From Aphidius gifuensis (Eukaryota > Arthropoda > Insecta > Hymenoptera > Braconidae), in contig NC_057790.1 in the NCBI RefSeq assembly GCF_014905175.1, positions 6,200,001-6,264,000 of the forward strand: 64,000 bases of DNA. Direction: 5' to 3'. Shown piece by piece: positions 38,201 through 51,600 of this stretch; the stretch's first letter is position 1; the number at the start of each line of letters is the position of its first letter. The position numbers and the translations under genes were made by a program. The notes under the pieces are model-generated. The model worked only from the letters and a program-made list of their open reading frames with translations, ran no database searches and had not been told where the DNA came from.

Positions 38201-41200
38201 TTTCGGAGTAATCGATAGAAATTTTTTGACTTTTATTTCGATAAAATTAATTAAAGTTAATCGAAATTCATCGGGGATAATTATAACACAATATTTTCAT
38301 TTTAAAAAGTCAATAAATCAAGATTTTTTAAAGATTTACTTGTTATAAATTTGTCACTTGATAAAACGACCTTATGAAGTCTTAAAATCTCAATTTTTTA
38401 GTACAAAAAAATAGAATATTGATCAATTATCAAAAAAAAAGGCAAAATAATTAATTTTTATCATTTTAATTAAACAATTATATAATAAATATAATTAAAT
38501 TATAATAATTGTTTAAAAAAACGGTTTTTTAATTTAAAAAATACAAAATTTTTATATACAAACTCAGTGGTGTCATCTCACGGAAATCTTTAGATCTTTC
38601 TGGTTTATTTCGATAATCGTATCGAGTGTGTGTTTCGATCGTTGTGGCGTCAGGGCGTTTCGCTAAGCGTAGTAGTAGACTCGATTTACTTCACCTTGTC
38701 TCACCTAACTTGATGAGCGCATATATACACAAATGCTTTTACCCCTACCATTGGTCACTATACATATAGTAAGCCGCAAGAGAGATCGTCGCCTTCTTTT
38801 TAACTCAAAATAAAACCCAGGGCTCGCTTGCATATATATTGTTATTTTTTTTTTTCATTTTTGTTTTACTACTCTCTTTCTACTACTACTACTATTACTA
38901 TACATGTACTCCTACCTAAATGGCTTTCATTATACTTCACCATAGTGTCCACTCCATAGTCCCTACAAAATTGAACACGTTGAAAAGCTAAAAAAAAAAA
39001 AACAAAGATACCCAATTGGCTAAAATGGTGAAAGGAAAAGAGATGATGATCCTTTACAATGTTGCCTTGCATTGCTATGTCTTTCGCTCACGGTCACACC
39101 TGCAGTGACGCTCAATTAATTCTATTATGACAAAAAAAAATTAAAAAAAACCTTAAAAAAAAAAGCTAAATAAATAATTATAAATATTTTTTAAATATAA
39201 CTTGATTTAACTTGATTGAAAAAATCAATAATCCAAAAATAGAAAAAAATAATTGCCTAGTTAAAAATTTGGAGTAAATTTTAGAAATGCATTTGAAATT
39301 TTTAGTGAAAGGAGTATATATAGATATAACAAAAAAAAAAAAAAACAACTTATTGGATTCCGAAGATTGAGAATCACGGAGGATACACAGTATCAGAAAT
39401 GCTCCACCTAAGATATATACATAGTGAACGGTATGGGAGTTGTTGGGTGTACGTTGTTGGTTCCTTTCCATAGAGTTACTTGTTTCTTATTATCATCACA
39501 TGAACGCGCGCGCGTCTTATGTTGAAAAAAAAAAAATTATAAATAATATATAAATACGCATGCGCAAATTCAACGGTGCTTACTGTGTACGCAAAACTGG
39601 CAATATAATGTTGATTAAATGGGTGGTGGGAGTATAGACAACAGGTTGACTCGAGTGTATACGCGAGTCAACTCAAAGCATGGTAAAACCAAGTACATAC
39701 AACCAAGTAAAGAGAGACAAAGACTCAAGATATATATCGTATATCGATGCTGACGGCTGCTCACTATACATACAGCTTTTTTTTTAACTCTCCCTCTCCC
39801 TCCCTCGCTCTCTCATAACTCTCAGTTAAGCCGCGCGCGCCTTTGCGTGGCAAAAGAAAATGTAAAAAAGAAAAATCACCAACATTTTCCAAAGTGCTAG
39901 TACTGCTCCCTGCATATAACACACAAATAGAGAGAGAGAGAGAGAAATAAAGAGAGAAAAAAGTTTAAGAGGAAAAGAGGGTTTGCGAAAAAAAAAAAAG
40001 GGGAAATATATGGAAAGAAAAAATTACTCTGCGGGGGCGCAACATGGAAGGGAAAGACGTTGCCACGAATTATCATGATTTTTTTTTTTTAAAAACTTGT
40101 CGAGTTGTATGCGACTATATACTAGTATATATATAATATACATATAGCTCAAAAAAATTACAGGCGTTTGTACTCGATCTGACAGTTCATGATTTCACGA
40201 TTTCTCCTCAATCTCATTGGTTCTCATTATGTACTTTTCTCTCATTGCAATTCATTCTTTCACTTCATGACACACGAGTCTATATATTACATACTCGATT
40301 TCATTATTTTTCTCAAGTACATATATTTATAAATATAATGACACACTTATATTTATTAAATTTTTGAATATTATTGTTAATCTAACTTGCATGTAAATAA
40401 GATGCATTGCTCATATTGTGTCATACATTTTATTGATAAATAAAATTCCTAGGATTAAAATATCATCAAGTACATATTATACAGAATATTATTTTTATAA
40501 TTTTATGATTAAGAATTGAAGAATTCATATAACGCATATGGAAATTTTTAACTGTTTGACTTTGCGGATACAAGAATCATCATGGAAAAATGAAGATATA
40601 TGTTGTGGAAAGACAAAAAAAAAAATTAAATTAAAATTACTTGATTATATTAATAGTTTAATACATGTAGATATAAAGTTGGGAGGAGTATGATGTTACT
40701 TTTATATAAATATATCTACTCGGATGGGTCATATATGCGAATACAAATATCTGTAGGGTTTCTACAGATACTGGCAGCTTCCGCGGATCATCAAGGTTAA
40801 TGCCTTCGAGGCCGATACGATCCATTCGCTATTGGATACATGTATATATAAACTAAAAGAACCTTGCATTTCTGAGAAGTACATTCAAGCATAACGGTCC
40901 ACACGTTATAAGAATGGCTCAGTCAATTATTCATTTAAACCAATTATAATTAATAATTATCATAATCATATATGAAGGTTAATATTTAAATTTAATTTTC
41001 AATATTTTTGATTATACAAACATCAATATAGTTTGACCTAAAAACAATCAAATGAGTGATTTAATATTTATGGAATTTTCTTTTTTTGCTACCCTTTGAT
41101 GAGGGCTTTGTACTGGACATGATGAGTTGACTGGTTTTCAATGAGTTGCGACTTTAAAATGATGGAAAAATATAGTCATGATGGCTTACAAATTTTGACA

Positions 41201-44200
41201 AGTAAATTAAAAAATATATTTTGTAAATTAATTTGCAAGATGACAAGTTGTAATGGCAAAAAAAATAATCAATAATTATACAAATTTTTTGTTTTAAAAT
41301 TGACTTTTTTGAAAGGTTATTTTTTTTGTAATAAAACGCAGTTGAAGTTGCTATTTTTGAAGATTAATTTTCATTGTTTATTACACAAGAAAATTTGTAT
41401 TTTATTCTAGCTATTGCAAAATAAAATTCAAACGGAAAAAGTTGATTTTTATGAACCAAAGACAGTATAGATTAAAAATTATTTTATATTTTAAATGTCA
41501 CATTTATTCAATGTACAATATTGAATTATTTCTGACATTTTTTAGATAAAGCCCTTCATGTTTAAATTTCATTGTTCTCTTTATGCCTCCCTGCTGATTT
41601 CAAGCAAGATCGTCGAACTATAAAGCGATTATTTGTTAAATAACTATCTATATTTTCTTGTATTAAATATACACATGCTGTATTTTGTAACCACTTGGAA
41701 ACTTTGAAATTATGTAGCAGAAAAAAATAAAAATCTAAGCTTATGGAATTTCGTTTTTTTTCTACCTGTAATATATATTTTGAATTTTCAAAAACCATAT
41801 ACGTTAAAGAGAAAATAAAATGCTGGGAAACAAAAAATATCTGTCATTTTATAATACCTCAATATTGTGAGGTGAAGATTTTCATGAATGCATTCTTCAA
41901 TCTACAAGGACACTTTCACCCCCAAAAAAAAACGAAATACCTTTAAGATGTCTCAAACCCAGCACAACCCCTGTGGTTTATTGCAGATGGGCTATTTTAG
42001 AGTGGGGAAAAAAAACCTGCTTACTGTTTAGCAAAGGTCTTACAAAGTCAAAGAGCAAAACATTTATATTATATCTTACAAAATATTTTAAATATTTAAA
42101 ATCTTGTTAAATATTTTTTAAAATCAATAATTTCTTTTTCTTTTGTCTCCCTGTAATTATTGTCTATTTTTTCTCAAAAATTTCACTATAAATTACTATA
42201 TTAATTGCTCTATATTCAAGCCAAAGATTTTAAGACTTTATAACATCTAAATATTGTGAAAATAATTTAGAAAAAATTAACTAAAACTAACAATTTCAAA
42301 TTTTTTTCATCTGGAAAAATTACAAATAAAAAATCCATTAATTAAATTGAAAATCATTCTTAAAAAATGATCACTTTTTAATGAAAAAAAGCTCTATAAT
42401 AATAGTACAAACATCTAATTTAAAATAATTGAATATTTTCACGAATCAACAAAATCTTTCCACGCCCTTTTATTTTTTGTATTATATATAGTTATTTTCT
42501 TATTTTTTTTTTTTTTTTGTTGATTCAAGTAGCTTGAGAACCTCTGATTATTTTAGGGGTGCGTAAACCCCAAGCATATTATTTCGTTTATATATATATA
42601 CATGTAAGTTGTATGTGCGACGACAACAACAAAAGTGAACAGAAATCTTGATGGGCCCATATAGATCGACAATTCTTGTCACACATACTTGTGTTTTTAT
42701 TATGTTAGTCATAGACAACACATCTAAACTAGTATGTATATATATAATACCATTAAAAAAGCACCGTGACGATATATATATACTAACATTTATCGTGTCC
42801 CCAACTCAGACACAGCTGTTTCATATTTATCTCACTCTAAAATATACAACACACATAGACAACTCATTCGCATATATATAAATTTGTCTTTTTCTATTTT
42901 ATTTCTACTAGGGCCTTATGATTTTACTACTGCCGCATCATCACCATACTACCCTCTCTCTTTATTTTTTCTTCATCACCCCCTTAAGTTACTCTCATCT
43001 TGCTCCTTATTACTTCTTCTCATCGTCCCTTATAACATTTACAAACTTTGATGGATTCTGAATAACACAAGTCGGAAACTTATATAGCAAGCCTCTTCTT
43101 CTTCATCATTCGATTTTAAGATAAATATATTTTAACCCTCACAATGTTACACCATAAAGCTCCATTAATGATTTTTTTTGTTTTTTTTCGTTATTTTTTA
43201 TTTGTTATACTTATAACATTGACTACATTGTAAAAAAAATTACTTCAATCAAGATGCACACGACTCATCTTTGATGTAATTCAACTTAATAGTCTTATGT
43301 ACAACATGTTTGTGTGGGCACTCTGCGTAAAGGCTAATTTAACTTTTTATACACTTCACGAAGTAGAAAATTTTTAATTTTACATTAAAAATCTTTTTTA
43401 AATCTGTATATAATTATTGACAATTATAAATATATACCAAAAAAAAAATTAGTAATTAATTGAAATAATAATGAATAATAATTTGTCAATATTTATAATA
43501 TAATAAAAAAAATTAATGATAAGTGTATATGAGTGTATTTGTGTATTGAGAACCCTTGATGCATGTGTAAACGATGTTTGCGGGGCGATTAGTAGCTGTC
43601 GGGTGTATACTGTCTGGCTTGCGCACATCAGTTTGTCAGCTGTCGTATGTATATATATGAACAAATGGTGTAGCAATGTGAGATGATGATAGTAAGAGTG
43701 GTGATGGTGATGGTGAATATGGTCGCGGTGGTAGCGGTGGTGGTGGTTGAGACGCGTCCGGTGCAAAGCAAAACCAACGACCTTGTCCGCCAGTTTGTCT
43801 TCTCGCTCCGCTTTAGCTAATTAAATGTTGTAATGTTATGCTATTCGGCTACATGTATAAATCCCCAACGACAATAAGAAAATCATTGACAAAATCAATT
43901 ACGAATATTAAAAATAATCATAAATATTATTTTTTTTTATCAATTATAATTTAATATTTTTTTTTTTTCCTTTTATAATTAAATTTTTCAATACAAAAGG
44001 GGTCATGCGAGATTCATTGTCGAGTTTATAATGACAATAAAAATGACGTAAATTTGATGATTTTTAATTGTGATATCAGTCCAACAGATTTTACAAAAAC
44101 AATAAGATAAATTATTGTTAAAAATATGCTTTTTTAAAAAAATCAACAATGTTTATATTAAGTTATTTAGTACATAGTATAAAATTGCTTATTTAGAACG

Positions 44201-47200
44201 TATATATTTTTTATTTTTAGATATAACTGAAGAGTATATAATGAACTCGTTGCAGACACGATGAAACAGAGGTGAAAGTACGCCCAAGCAGTGTCGCACA
44301 ACATATACAAATATAAAAAAAGAAATGAAATTTTAGTCGTTAAACATTTTACAATATTTCCTAAGGTGCTATAGTTTCATTCTTAATATTTCAACAAGCT
44401 GATTATATACAATATATAAATTCCCAGAAAATTTTATATATTAAATAAATATAAATGCTATATTCGCAGAAATTTTGAGACGGTCTCGATGAATATTATT
44501 ATTATATTTTCAAATTTTTTTTTTTTTTTCAAGGCAATGAGATTATTGCAACCAATATTGTACACACTGCCACAAATAAGATACCAATTTGACATAGCTT
44601 TTGTACTTGAAAAAATATGCGATAAGAAAAAAAAATTTATATTTTCAAATATAATATACTTATTTACATGCATGAATGCATAAATTAAGACAAATTATTA
44701 TAAAAAAATAATCAGAAAAAATTATTTATTTTTTATTCAATTTTAAAAAAAGAACAATATAAAACAAGTGACATGCAATTATGAAGAGTACATAAATGTA
44801 TGTAATGTAGTATAGAAAAAAATATAATTCAAGGCGATAATATGTGTCTGTTGTTTCGAGGTATTTAAATTGAATTGTCAATCGGGTGACAGGAAGTAAA
44901 TATACAGCAATAGACAGTAAATTGTATGTATGCAAAATGAAAATACACATGTATAAAAAAAATATATATATAACGAATGGAATTTTCTGTAAATGACGTA
45001 AATAATATATGTATTAATTTTAACTAGCTATGGAAAATTAGTGGTGTTAGATGAAGTCTTGTGTTGCATGCGTACAGACATCAAATTGGAGCTGAAAATA
45101 TTGCAAAAAGGTGGCGCACCACAACAGCAGCACCATCACCACCAATAATAATATTTTTTTAAAAAATGCTATGAGTCTGCGCTCTTTGCTGTCCTGAAAA
45201 TTATATATATATACACACATTTTGCTCTTTGTCCGCTCAAACAGCCTCCTGTTCATTGCAATGTGTGTTCATCCATAACAGAGGTTCACAATCTCAACCG
45301 ATTACCATGCAATATCATAATTTTATTATTTTTATTTTCATTTTTATACAACAACACTTGATTATTTTTGAGCACACTCAAATATCATCTCCCCTTCTTT
45401 ATCTAACTTTTACCCTTATTTTATTTTTAACAGTGCAACAGTAAGAGACACCCTATGTCATTTTTTTTTTTTTCTTTATTTCAACTCAATTATTGCTGAT
45501 TCGATTGCACGGTTATTAAATCGACCAACACCAAGAAACCTTTCCACGCATCGTCCTCGACATATTTTTATATTAACTGATTGATATTTTTATAAAATAA
45601 ATATATTTTTTTTTATTTTTTTTGTTAAAAATAACATTGACAATTTTGTTTATTAGGCGCCACACATTGATGAACCAATTATTTGAATATGACGTCGTCT
45701 TTAAAATCCAAAAATAAAATAATGTATAAAGTTTATTTTAATTTAACTATACAAATAAAATACTTGTAATAATGAAAATTTAAAATATTTTTAAAAAAAT
45801 ATATATAATAATAAAATAAACATATATTTATAATGAAAAAAAAAAAAAAGTGCAAAGTAAGTTATTTAATTTGTATAAATTTTTTTTTTCGATTTCACTC
45901 TCGCTGTCATTGCCGTTTGACCTCATTGTCAATGACCATCAATTTTTTCATGATATTTTTTTGTTTAACTTGAATATTAATAATAAATTAAAAATAATAA
46001 AAATATTATTTAAATTTTTAAACAATAAATTCAAAGAAATTAAATTTTTTTTTTTATAAAATTTACAAATTAAATTAGTTTGAATAATTTACAAGATATT
46101 TGACAATGGCATTAGGGATAAATAGATTTGAGAACCGCAGTAATATAGCCAGCTGAGAGAGTAAGAAATATATGAATCCTGTCCTGAGGAGGAGGTGGCA
46201 ACAGCGCTGCTTGGAGCATCCAAGCTGCTGCTCCAAGCTGTGAGCTCAACGTACAAACAACACAACATCCGTAAACTATATGAATTTTAATACAATATAT
46301 ATTTACACATATACATATTATTATTTATCATAATATGTACAAGATGCTGAGAGCCCGACAACAAAAATTCAGGCACGCGGCAAAACTGCGGGTGTGCCAA
46401 CGTTATATTGTCGCGCACGCTTCCACCACGTTGCAGGTCCAGAACCACGCGCGACTTTAAATACTTCAACTCAAAATAATTCATTTATATATCATTTTAT
46501 TATCTAAATTTGTTTTATTTTTATTGTTTTTATTATTAATGATAATATAATTATGATGAAATTAAGAAAAAATAATGATAAAGATGATAAATTGGGTAAA
46601 ACCAATTTCACTCGCACAAAACATTTAAATTTATATTTAAAATTTTTACAACACAAACATAATAATATCATACATTGTTTTAAAAATACAATGATATTTT
46701 TATTTTAAAAAAAAATCTATATACCGGCTTTCTCATATCTTTGAGAAGTTCCAGATAAATATGCGTCATTCGTTTGGAATTTAAACGTGTCTTTGGTCAG
46801 ATCTTTGAGAGAAAAAAGCACAAAGACCGACACTCACGGTGAAACTTATATAGTTTTATAATTCTCAATGATTTAATCATCATCATTTTTATTTTACTCT
46901 TTATTTTTTTCATCATCTACCTTTATAGTTTTTTTTTTTTTTTGACACTTGTACACAAGTGTTGGAAGACATATAAAGTTTGTATGACATGATATGTAAG
47001 AGAGTGTGTGTAAATCGGCGGTAAATAATACAAAAGATTATGTGAGTGAGTGAGACAAAGATTGAGATGAAAGTATATTAGATGTTTACAGACTTGCCGA
47101 ATGCCTGAAGAACGCCATTATACGATGGATGGAATTCACTCTGGTTTGACCACCCAGAAGGTACAGCCGGACATACCACCCGCGTTAAACAAGTCGCCTG

Positions 47201-48653
47201 TCAAATTATATATGCCTGGATATATTGATGATCAACTTACTAATTCATTATTATATTTTAAAACAATGTATGATTTTTTATAAAATATTTGTACTGTAAA
47301 ATTAATTTGAGCTTTTATTTTCAACAAGGGTAGAACGATGAGAAATATTACAATGAAAATGTAACATCAAGTTGTAAATTGGAGTACAGTGAACGATTCA
47401 AGTAGTTGATTTCAATGCGAACCCTTTTTCAACAAACTATTTATCTATTTATATCAATAGCAATATTTTATTTCATAACTATTATTAATTTTTTAGCTAA
47501 GCTATTAAAATTAGAACTAATACAGGATGATGATGATGATGTCAAGGGTTTAAATCTAGATCAAATAATTTTAATAAAACAATTTAACTAATATTGCTGA
47601 TATAATTTTAAAACTATTTATTTAGATAGTTTTTTTTCTTTTCCAATGAATAAGAAATAAAAAAGATGAAGAAGAAGATGGCTTGATTGAGTTGAATGGC
47701 ATGTTCTTCTAGCAGGTAAGTTGTAAAAGATATTTGAGTTTATATAGTCTCAGTATATTTCAGGACTGGTTTAGCATGACACCACTGGATAGTATACACC
47801 ATTGGATAATGAAAAGAAAGAAAAATGAAATATTTTTTTAGTCTGTGAAACGACACAAGGGAAAAAGAAATCAGTGGCGTACTGAATTGGGCCTTTTTTT
47901 TCGTTCAAAAACACACAAATTTGCTCCGATATAGTTTTATAAAATTAATATAAAACAAACTACTTAATAATACAAAAAAACATATTCAAATTATGTTGAT
48001 AATATCAATAAAAGCAATAATTAATATAATATTATTAAACTTACCACATGAATATTTGAAAGTCCAACATTATCATTTTGTTTTTTATCAGTTTTCTTAG
48101 GTTGTCGTTTAGTTTTATTGTCATGAAAACGTTTTCTTAATATAAATGTTTCCTGTACATTTTGTTCACATTGACTTTGAAGAGCATGACTAAATTTTGG
48201 TACACATTCATTTTGATGTCTACGATAACCACCTATTCTTCTATTTAAACGATCAAGAGATTCTTGTTTTTTGGGGGTGATTGGTTCACCCATACCTGGT
48301 GCTTGACCCATTTGTTGTTGTAATTGTTGTATCTGTTGTATCTGTTGTTGTTGTTGATTTAACTGTAATGTTGAATTTAAATGTTCAAAACCTTGATTTA
48401 TTGGTGAATGATTTGTAACACTACGTACACGATTTATTTGTAATTGTTGTTGTTGATGTTGTTGTATTGATAAACCAATATTATTATTGTTAATATTATT
48501 AACACCAACACCACCACCACCTATACCACCAATACCACCACCAACACTACAAATTGTATTATTATTATTAATATTATTGCCTGGACCACTACCCGTGCCA
48601 ATGCCGGGGGGGCCTTGCGAAGGCTGATGAGGCACAAGCCCCCCGGCCTCCAT
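17207..48653 (-). CDS. mam: Mastermind, Notch transcriptional co-activator
   Basis: Seven coding exons read leftward: 48653-48045, 25740-23650, 18985-18626, 18533-18353, 18270-17839, 17771-17523 and 17439-17207. All phases match, giving 1384 aa. Exon 1 ends with the basic MamL-type helix (about residues 125-203: SLDRLNRRIGGYRRH, then QETFILRKRF and a Lys/Arg-rich tail). In this family the helix binds the groove formed by CSL/Su(H) and the Notch ankyrin repeats. The remainder is Gln-, Asn- and Gly-rich, with an acidic patch around DFHPEFMKDFDFED in exon 2 and a second acidic, hydrophobic C terminus (DFSLEFLDNLPTGD). These are the usual layout of the activation regions that recruit p300/CBP. 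The start is placed at ATG 48653 because a CAG acceptor at 48672 precedes it, implying an upstream non-coding exon; an ORF extension to 48671 begins with GTG. Asn and Gln homopolymers are encoded by AAT/AAC and CAA runs and are probably length-variable. Confidence 0.9.
18986..23649 (-). other. mastermind intron 2 (4.7 kb)
   Basis: Non-coding, AT-rich, with many TATATA runs. Two less AT-rich islands stand out: 20195-20350, and 20765-20945, which is free of long homopolymers and looks like single-copy regulatory sequence. A GAT/CAC trinucleotide tract at 19635-19690 gives a spurious acidic ORF. No exon with matching splice sites was found. Confidence 0.5.
27215..27235 (-). promoter_or_regulatory. 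Candidate internal core promoter of mastermind
   Basis: Read leftward, a TATAAAG sequence (about 27222-27228) lies in a CpG-rich island (27165-27265) that is very unlike the surrounding AT-rich intron, about 1.5 kb before mastermind exon 2. A start here would make a transcript lacking the N-terminal CSL/Notch-binding exon. TATA-like strings are common in AT-rich DNA; only the combination with the island makes this one notable. Confidence 0.25.
28465..28514. repeat. Purine-rich 10-bp minisatellite
   Basis: Three tandem copies of a GGGAGAGACA-type unit are flanked by further GA-rich sequence (28440-28515). It could bind GAGA-type factors, but is more simply a variable simple repeat in the mastermind intron. 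Confidence 0.6.
33581..33652 (-). repeat. tRNA-derived sequence (SINE head) inside the element
   Basis: Read leftward, the segment has an intact RNA polymerase III A box, TGGCCGAGTGG (33631-33644 region), and a B box-like AGTTCAAGTCC (33588-33600). Their spacing and sequence resemble a serine- or leucine-type tRNA. The expected acceptor stem does not pair well, and an A/T-rich tail continues leftward to about 33430. This suggests a SINE inserted into the element, or a tRNA-derived module belonging to it, rather than a working tRNA gene. Confidence 0.55.
33760..34440. repeat. Satellite array of about 13 units of 48-51 bp with a central palindrome
   Basis: Each unit runs roughly CAAGCAATGGCCATTAA, then either GTCTACCAAGACT or TGTATCAGCCAGAGAT, then a palindrome. 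The palindrome comes in two forms, GCCGATGATCGGC and GCCAATGATTGGC, which mostly alternate, so the higher-order unit is about 100 bp. Ten of 13 units have fully self-complementary arms; the three leftmost (near 33780-33890) do not. Unit length and the palindrome are clear by eye; exact unit counts should be recomputed. Confidence 0.75.
37860..37960 (-). other. Possible alternative mastermind exon
   Basis: Read leftward, an open frame at 37813-38037 contains RKRRVDDNHTSGDDDEDPLQ and is followed at once by a plausible donor (CAG, then GTGGGGG, near 37846). Its phase is 0, which would fit mastermind exon 2. Composition is unlike the neighbouring AT-rich intron. No convincing upstream start or acceptor was identified, so this remains a weak candidate that could also be an enhancer island. 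Confidence 0.15.
46210..46237. repeat. Short inverted repeat (hairpin)
   Basis: CTTGGAGCA (46210-46218) pairs with TGCTCCAAG (46229-46237) across a 10-base loop that itself begins TCCAAG, so two alternative stems are possible. It lies in a GC-rich island of the mastermind intron. Confidence 0.45.
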
Positions 48654-51600
48654 ACAGCCCCCTAAATCCACTGCAGAATAAGCCAGTTCAGTTGTTACTT
48701 ATCAACAACTAAATTATATTATATCTTTAATAATAACAATGATAATTTTTAAATATAAATTTTTTTCTTCATTAATCAACGTTTTCACACAAGTTTAATA
48801 TTAATTTCCTGTTGTTGTTTTATGACATTTATTGAAGAACACTTATGTGTCATCCACTTGATGCTTTTAATTTTTTTATATATCATTTCTTGTTATTCAC
48901 TCTATATAAATATATATGCTACTAAAATATAAACAGTTGATTTTTTGTTTGAAAAATCTTAATGGAACTTTTTTTTTTTTTTCTCTCAAATCTAACAAGT
49001 TATGGGGGGAAAACAAGTCCCATGAGATAACTAGTAATGTCAATTTAAAAAATTTTTTTTTTTTTGGAATTTTATTAATAAAAAAATACGGGAAAATTGT
49101 AAAATTGGAATAAAAAAATTATGGCACGGGGCACGAGCGGAGCAGTTGAACTAAAAGTTTTTGTATTTTCACGATAAGAGTGCCCCACAGAGCAGCAGCA
49201 ACAGTCCAACGAGTATTTTACTTGTTGTGTGAGTTGTAGAAATAAAAAATTAAAAAGAGGATAATGTAGAGGAGGAGGAGGAAGAAACTTTAGAGTGGGG
49301 CATGAGACCGGCCGCTCACTGCCTTTCGCTGGTTTTCTACCAGTTCAATTCCTCTTACAAAATTTTATACACTCCAAATGTCATTATTTTAAAAGCAATG
49401 ACATTACTCATGCTTATATATAACTACATTGAAATTTCATAATTATAATATAATTACAAAATGTATCACAATACAACTCACGTTATTTATCTTAAAATGT
49501 TGATTAACTTTTTTTAACTTTTCAATTTGGAGTATTTCGCTGATAAAATGTCTTATATTATCAAAAAAAAATTATATAAAAATTTTTTTTTTTCATGTCA
49601 ACAACAGGTAGTTGTGTCTTGTTTATAAAATAATTTAAAAAATGCATTAAAGACGCCAAAAAAAAAACAAAAATGGAAGCACTTTTTTTTTTTTTTGAAA
49701 ATTTATAAATAAACAAGCAGCCCCCCTTTTTGATTTATCACTCAAAAAAATAATTTACATATGAATTATAAATTTAAAAACTCCAAATATTAATAAAATA
49801 ATTTTATAAAATTATAAACTTGTTTAAATTTTTCTCACAAATGATTAACAAATCACTATAAACAAAAAAAAACATCAAAGTTACTTAACATGTCTAACTC
49901 CAAAAAATAAATAATATAAATATTTAATTAACTGTCAATAATACTTTAGTATAATAATAATAATATAAAATATAATAATAAATTAAAATTAATAATTAAA
50001 TATTAATTATGTATTATTATAAATGTTGTTTATATTATTTATATTTATTGGCCATGTCGAGCGCACGGGGCCATTAACAGAACTGCGCGTGGGTAACAAA
50101 CATCAGAGTGTGTTAGATATATAATACAACATAAGAGAGTAGTCCCCCTGGTTTCAAACATTGAGAGAGCAAAATGCTCACAAATGCTACGGGACTCGAA
50201 ACCAAGGCATATGTCGTGTTTTAAAACAGTTAAACCATAATAATATGATCCAAAAAAAAAAAATACACCAGCAACAACTTTTATAAGCGCTCTCTTCTGG
50301 ATAATTTGTTAACTTATTCATTTAAATAAATATATAACGATAATTTAAAATAATAAATGTACATTATTTATAATAATAATAATGATGATAATAATATTGA
50401 AATCATGCAAACGCACATACACTTTTGCAGGACAGATGTAAATTCAAGCTGTGCCATCTAGCGGTTATTATGATTCTGTCTCATCTCATTTTAGCTCCAA
50501 AATACTCCAATAAAATTTTTTAATTAATTTTTTATATTATTGTATGAAGCTTTTTTTGTGATTTTATTCATCCAGAGTCGAGTCATTGTTAATATTATTT
50601 GCTGCAAGTTGACTTAACTGAGGATGAAAAAATCTAGCTGCTCTTTTTTTTATTCGACAATTTGAATATTATGGTAATATTTATATATGAATTTTATTTA
50701 AACAATATTTGAATATTTTTATGATACATATCTATCTGTTTTATCATTTAGTCACAATTTTTATTATACAATTTGAGATAAAAATATGTTTATCAACTAG
50801 TTATTCGTAATTATTTAAAGAAAAAAAAAAACGCCAATTTTTTTAAGTTTGCCAGTCTTTAAATTTTTTGAGCTCAACTGTTAAACCTTTTTTTTTTTTT
50901 TAATGAAATTTTGGCAGTGTAAACTAATAATACAGTCAGCAATTTGAAAATTGTTTAATGTTATTAATCTAATTGTCAATTGATTTTTTTTTTATTACAT
51001 ATTTGCCAATACTTTTTTAGACGTGCATTATCATTCATTATTTTATTCAAACATTATAGACTAGAACGCGCTGAATACATAATTAAAATTAAAGAAATAT
51101 ATAATTTTTTTTTTTCATAATAATAAGTGCAATTTTGTTTATCAATTGTTTATTTTCTTTTTTGTTTTTGAATAAATTTATAAAGGAAAATTGATATTGT
51201 TTAGATGGAATTTACTGGGCTATTTTTTTAAAAGTATTTAATTGGTTTTCGAAAATTAAAATGAACACTAGCCTATTTATTAATTATAATAATTAAAATT
51301 TATAATAATCAATTGGCCTAATGCTGTACTGTTATGTACAATTTATTATATTTTTTCCATAACAATGGATGGTTTTTTTTAAACTCGTTCTAAAATTACA
51401 AGCAAAAAAAAAATGTTAAATTTTCTCTTCTTTTTTTCATATGCGATAAAGGCGTTTCTATAATTCGTGTTTTACAATGTTATCTCTAAAAATAAAATTG
51501 ACATTAATAGCTTTGTTATTGTTTCGATTTGTTATTTTATTAATCAAATCTATTTTCTTTTTTGTCTGGTATTTTTACCAATAATGAGACTCAATTTAAA

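Larger units (their letters stand above)
25741..48044 (-). other. mastermind intron 1 (22.3 kb)
   Basis: One intron separates the Notch-complex-binding exon from the activation exons. It is mostly A/T-rich. Shorter islands of higher GC and CpG lie near 26770-26940, 27020-27310, 27950-28110, 29460-29660, 30370-30710, 32400-32700, 36120-36270, 37840-37990, 38570-38830, 39590-39900, 40740-40930, 43560-43830, 46180-46460 and 47090-47210. These spaced islands are the natural candidates for enhancers or alternative promoters of a developmental regulator; that role is inference. A transposon-like element sits at 33057-34682. No nested gene could be supported. Confidence 0.5.

Noticed and set aside
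45109..45665. Two CTCF-like words (AGGTGGCGCA near 45109 and the reverse of GTGGCGCC near 45655)
   Set aside because: Short motif matches without conservation or chromatin evidence; too weak to call an insulator.
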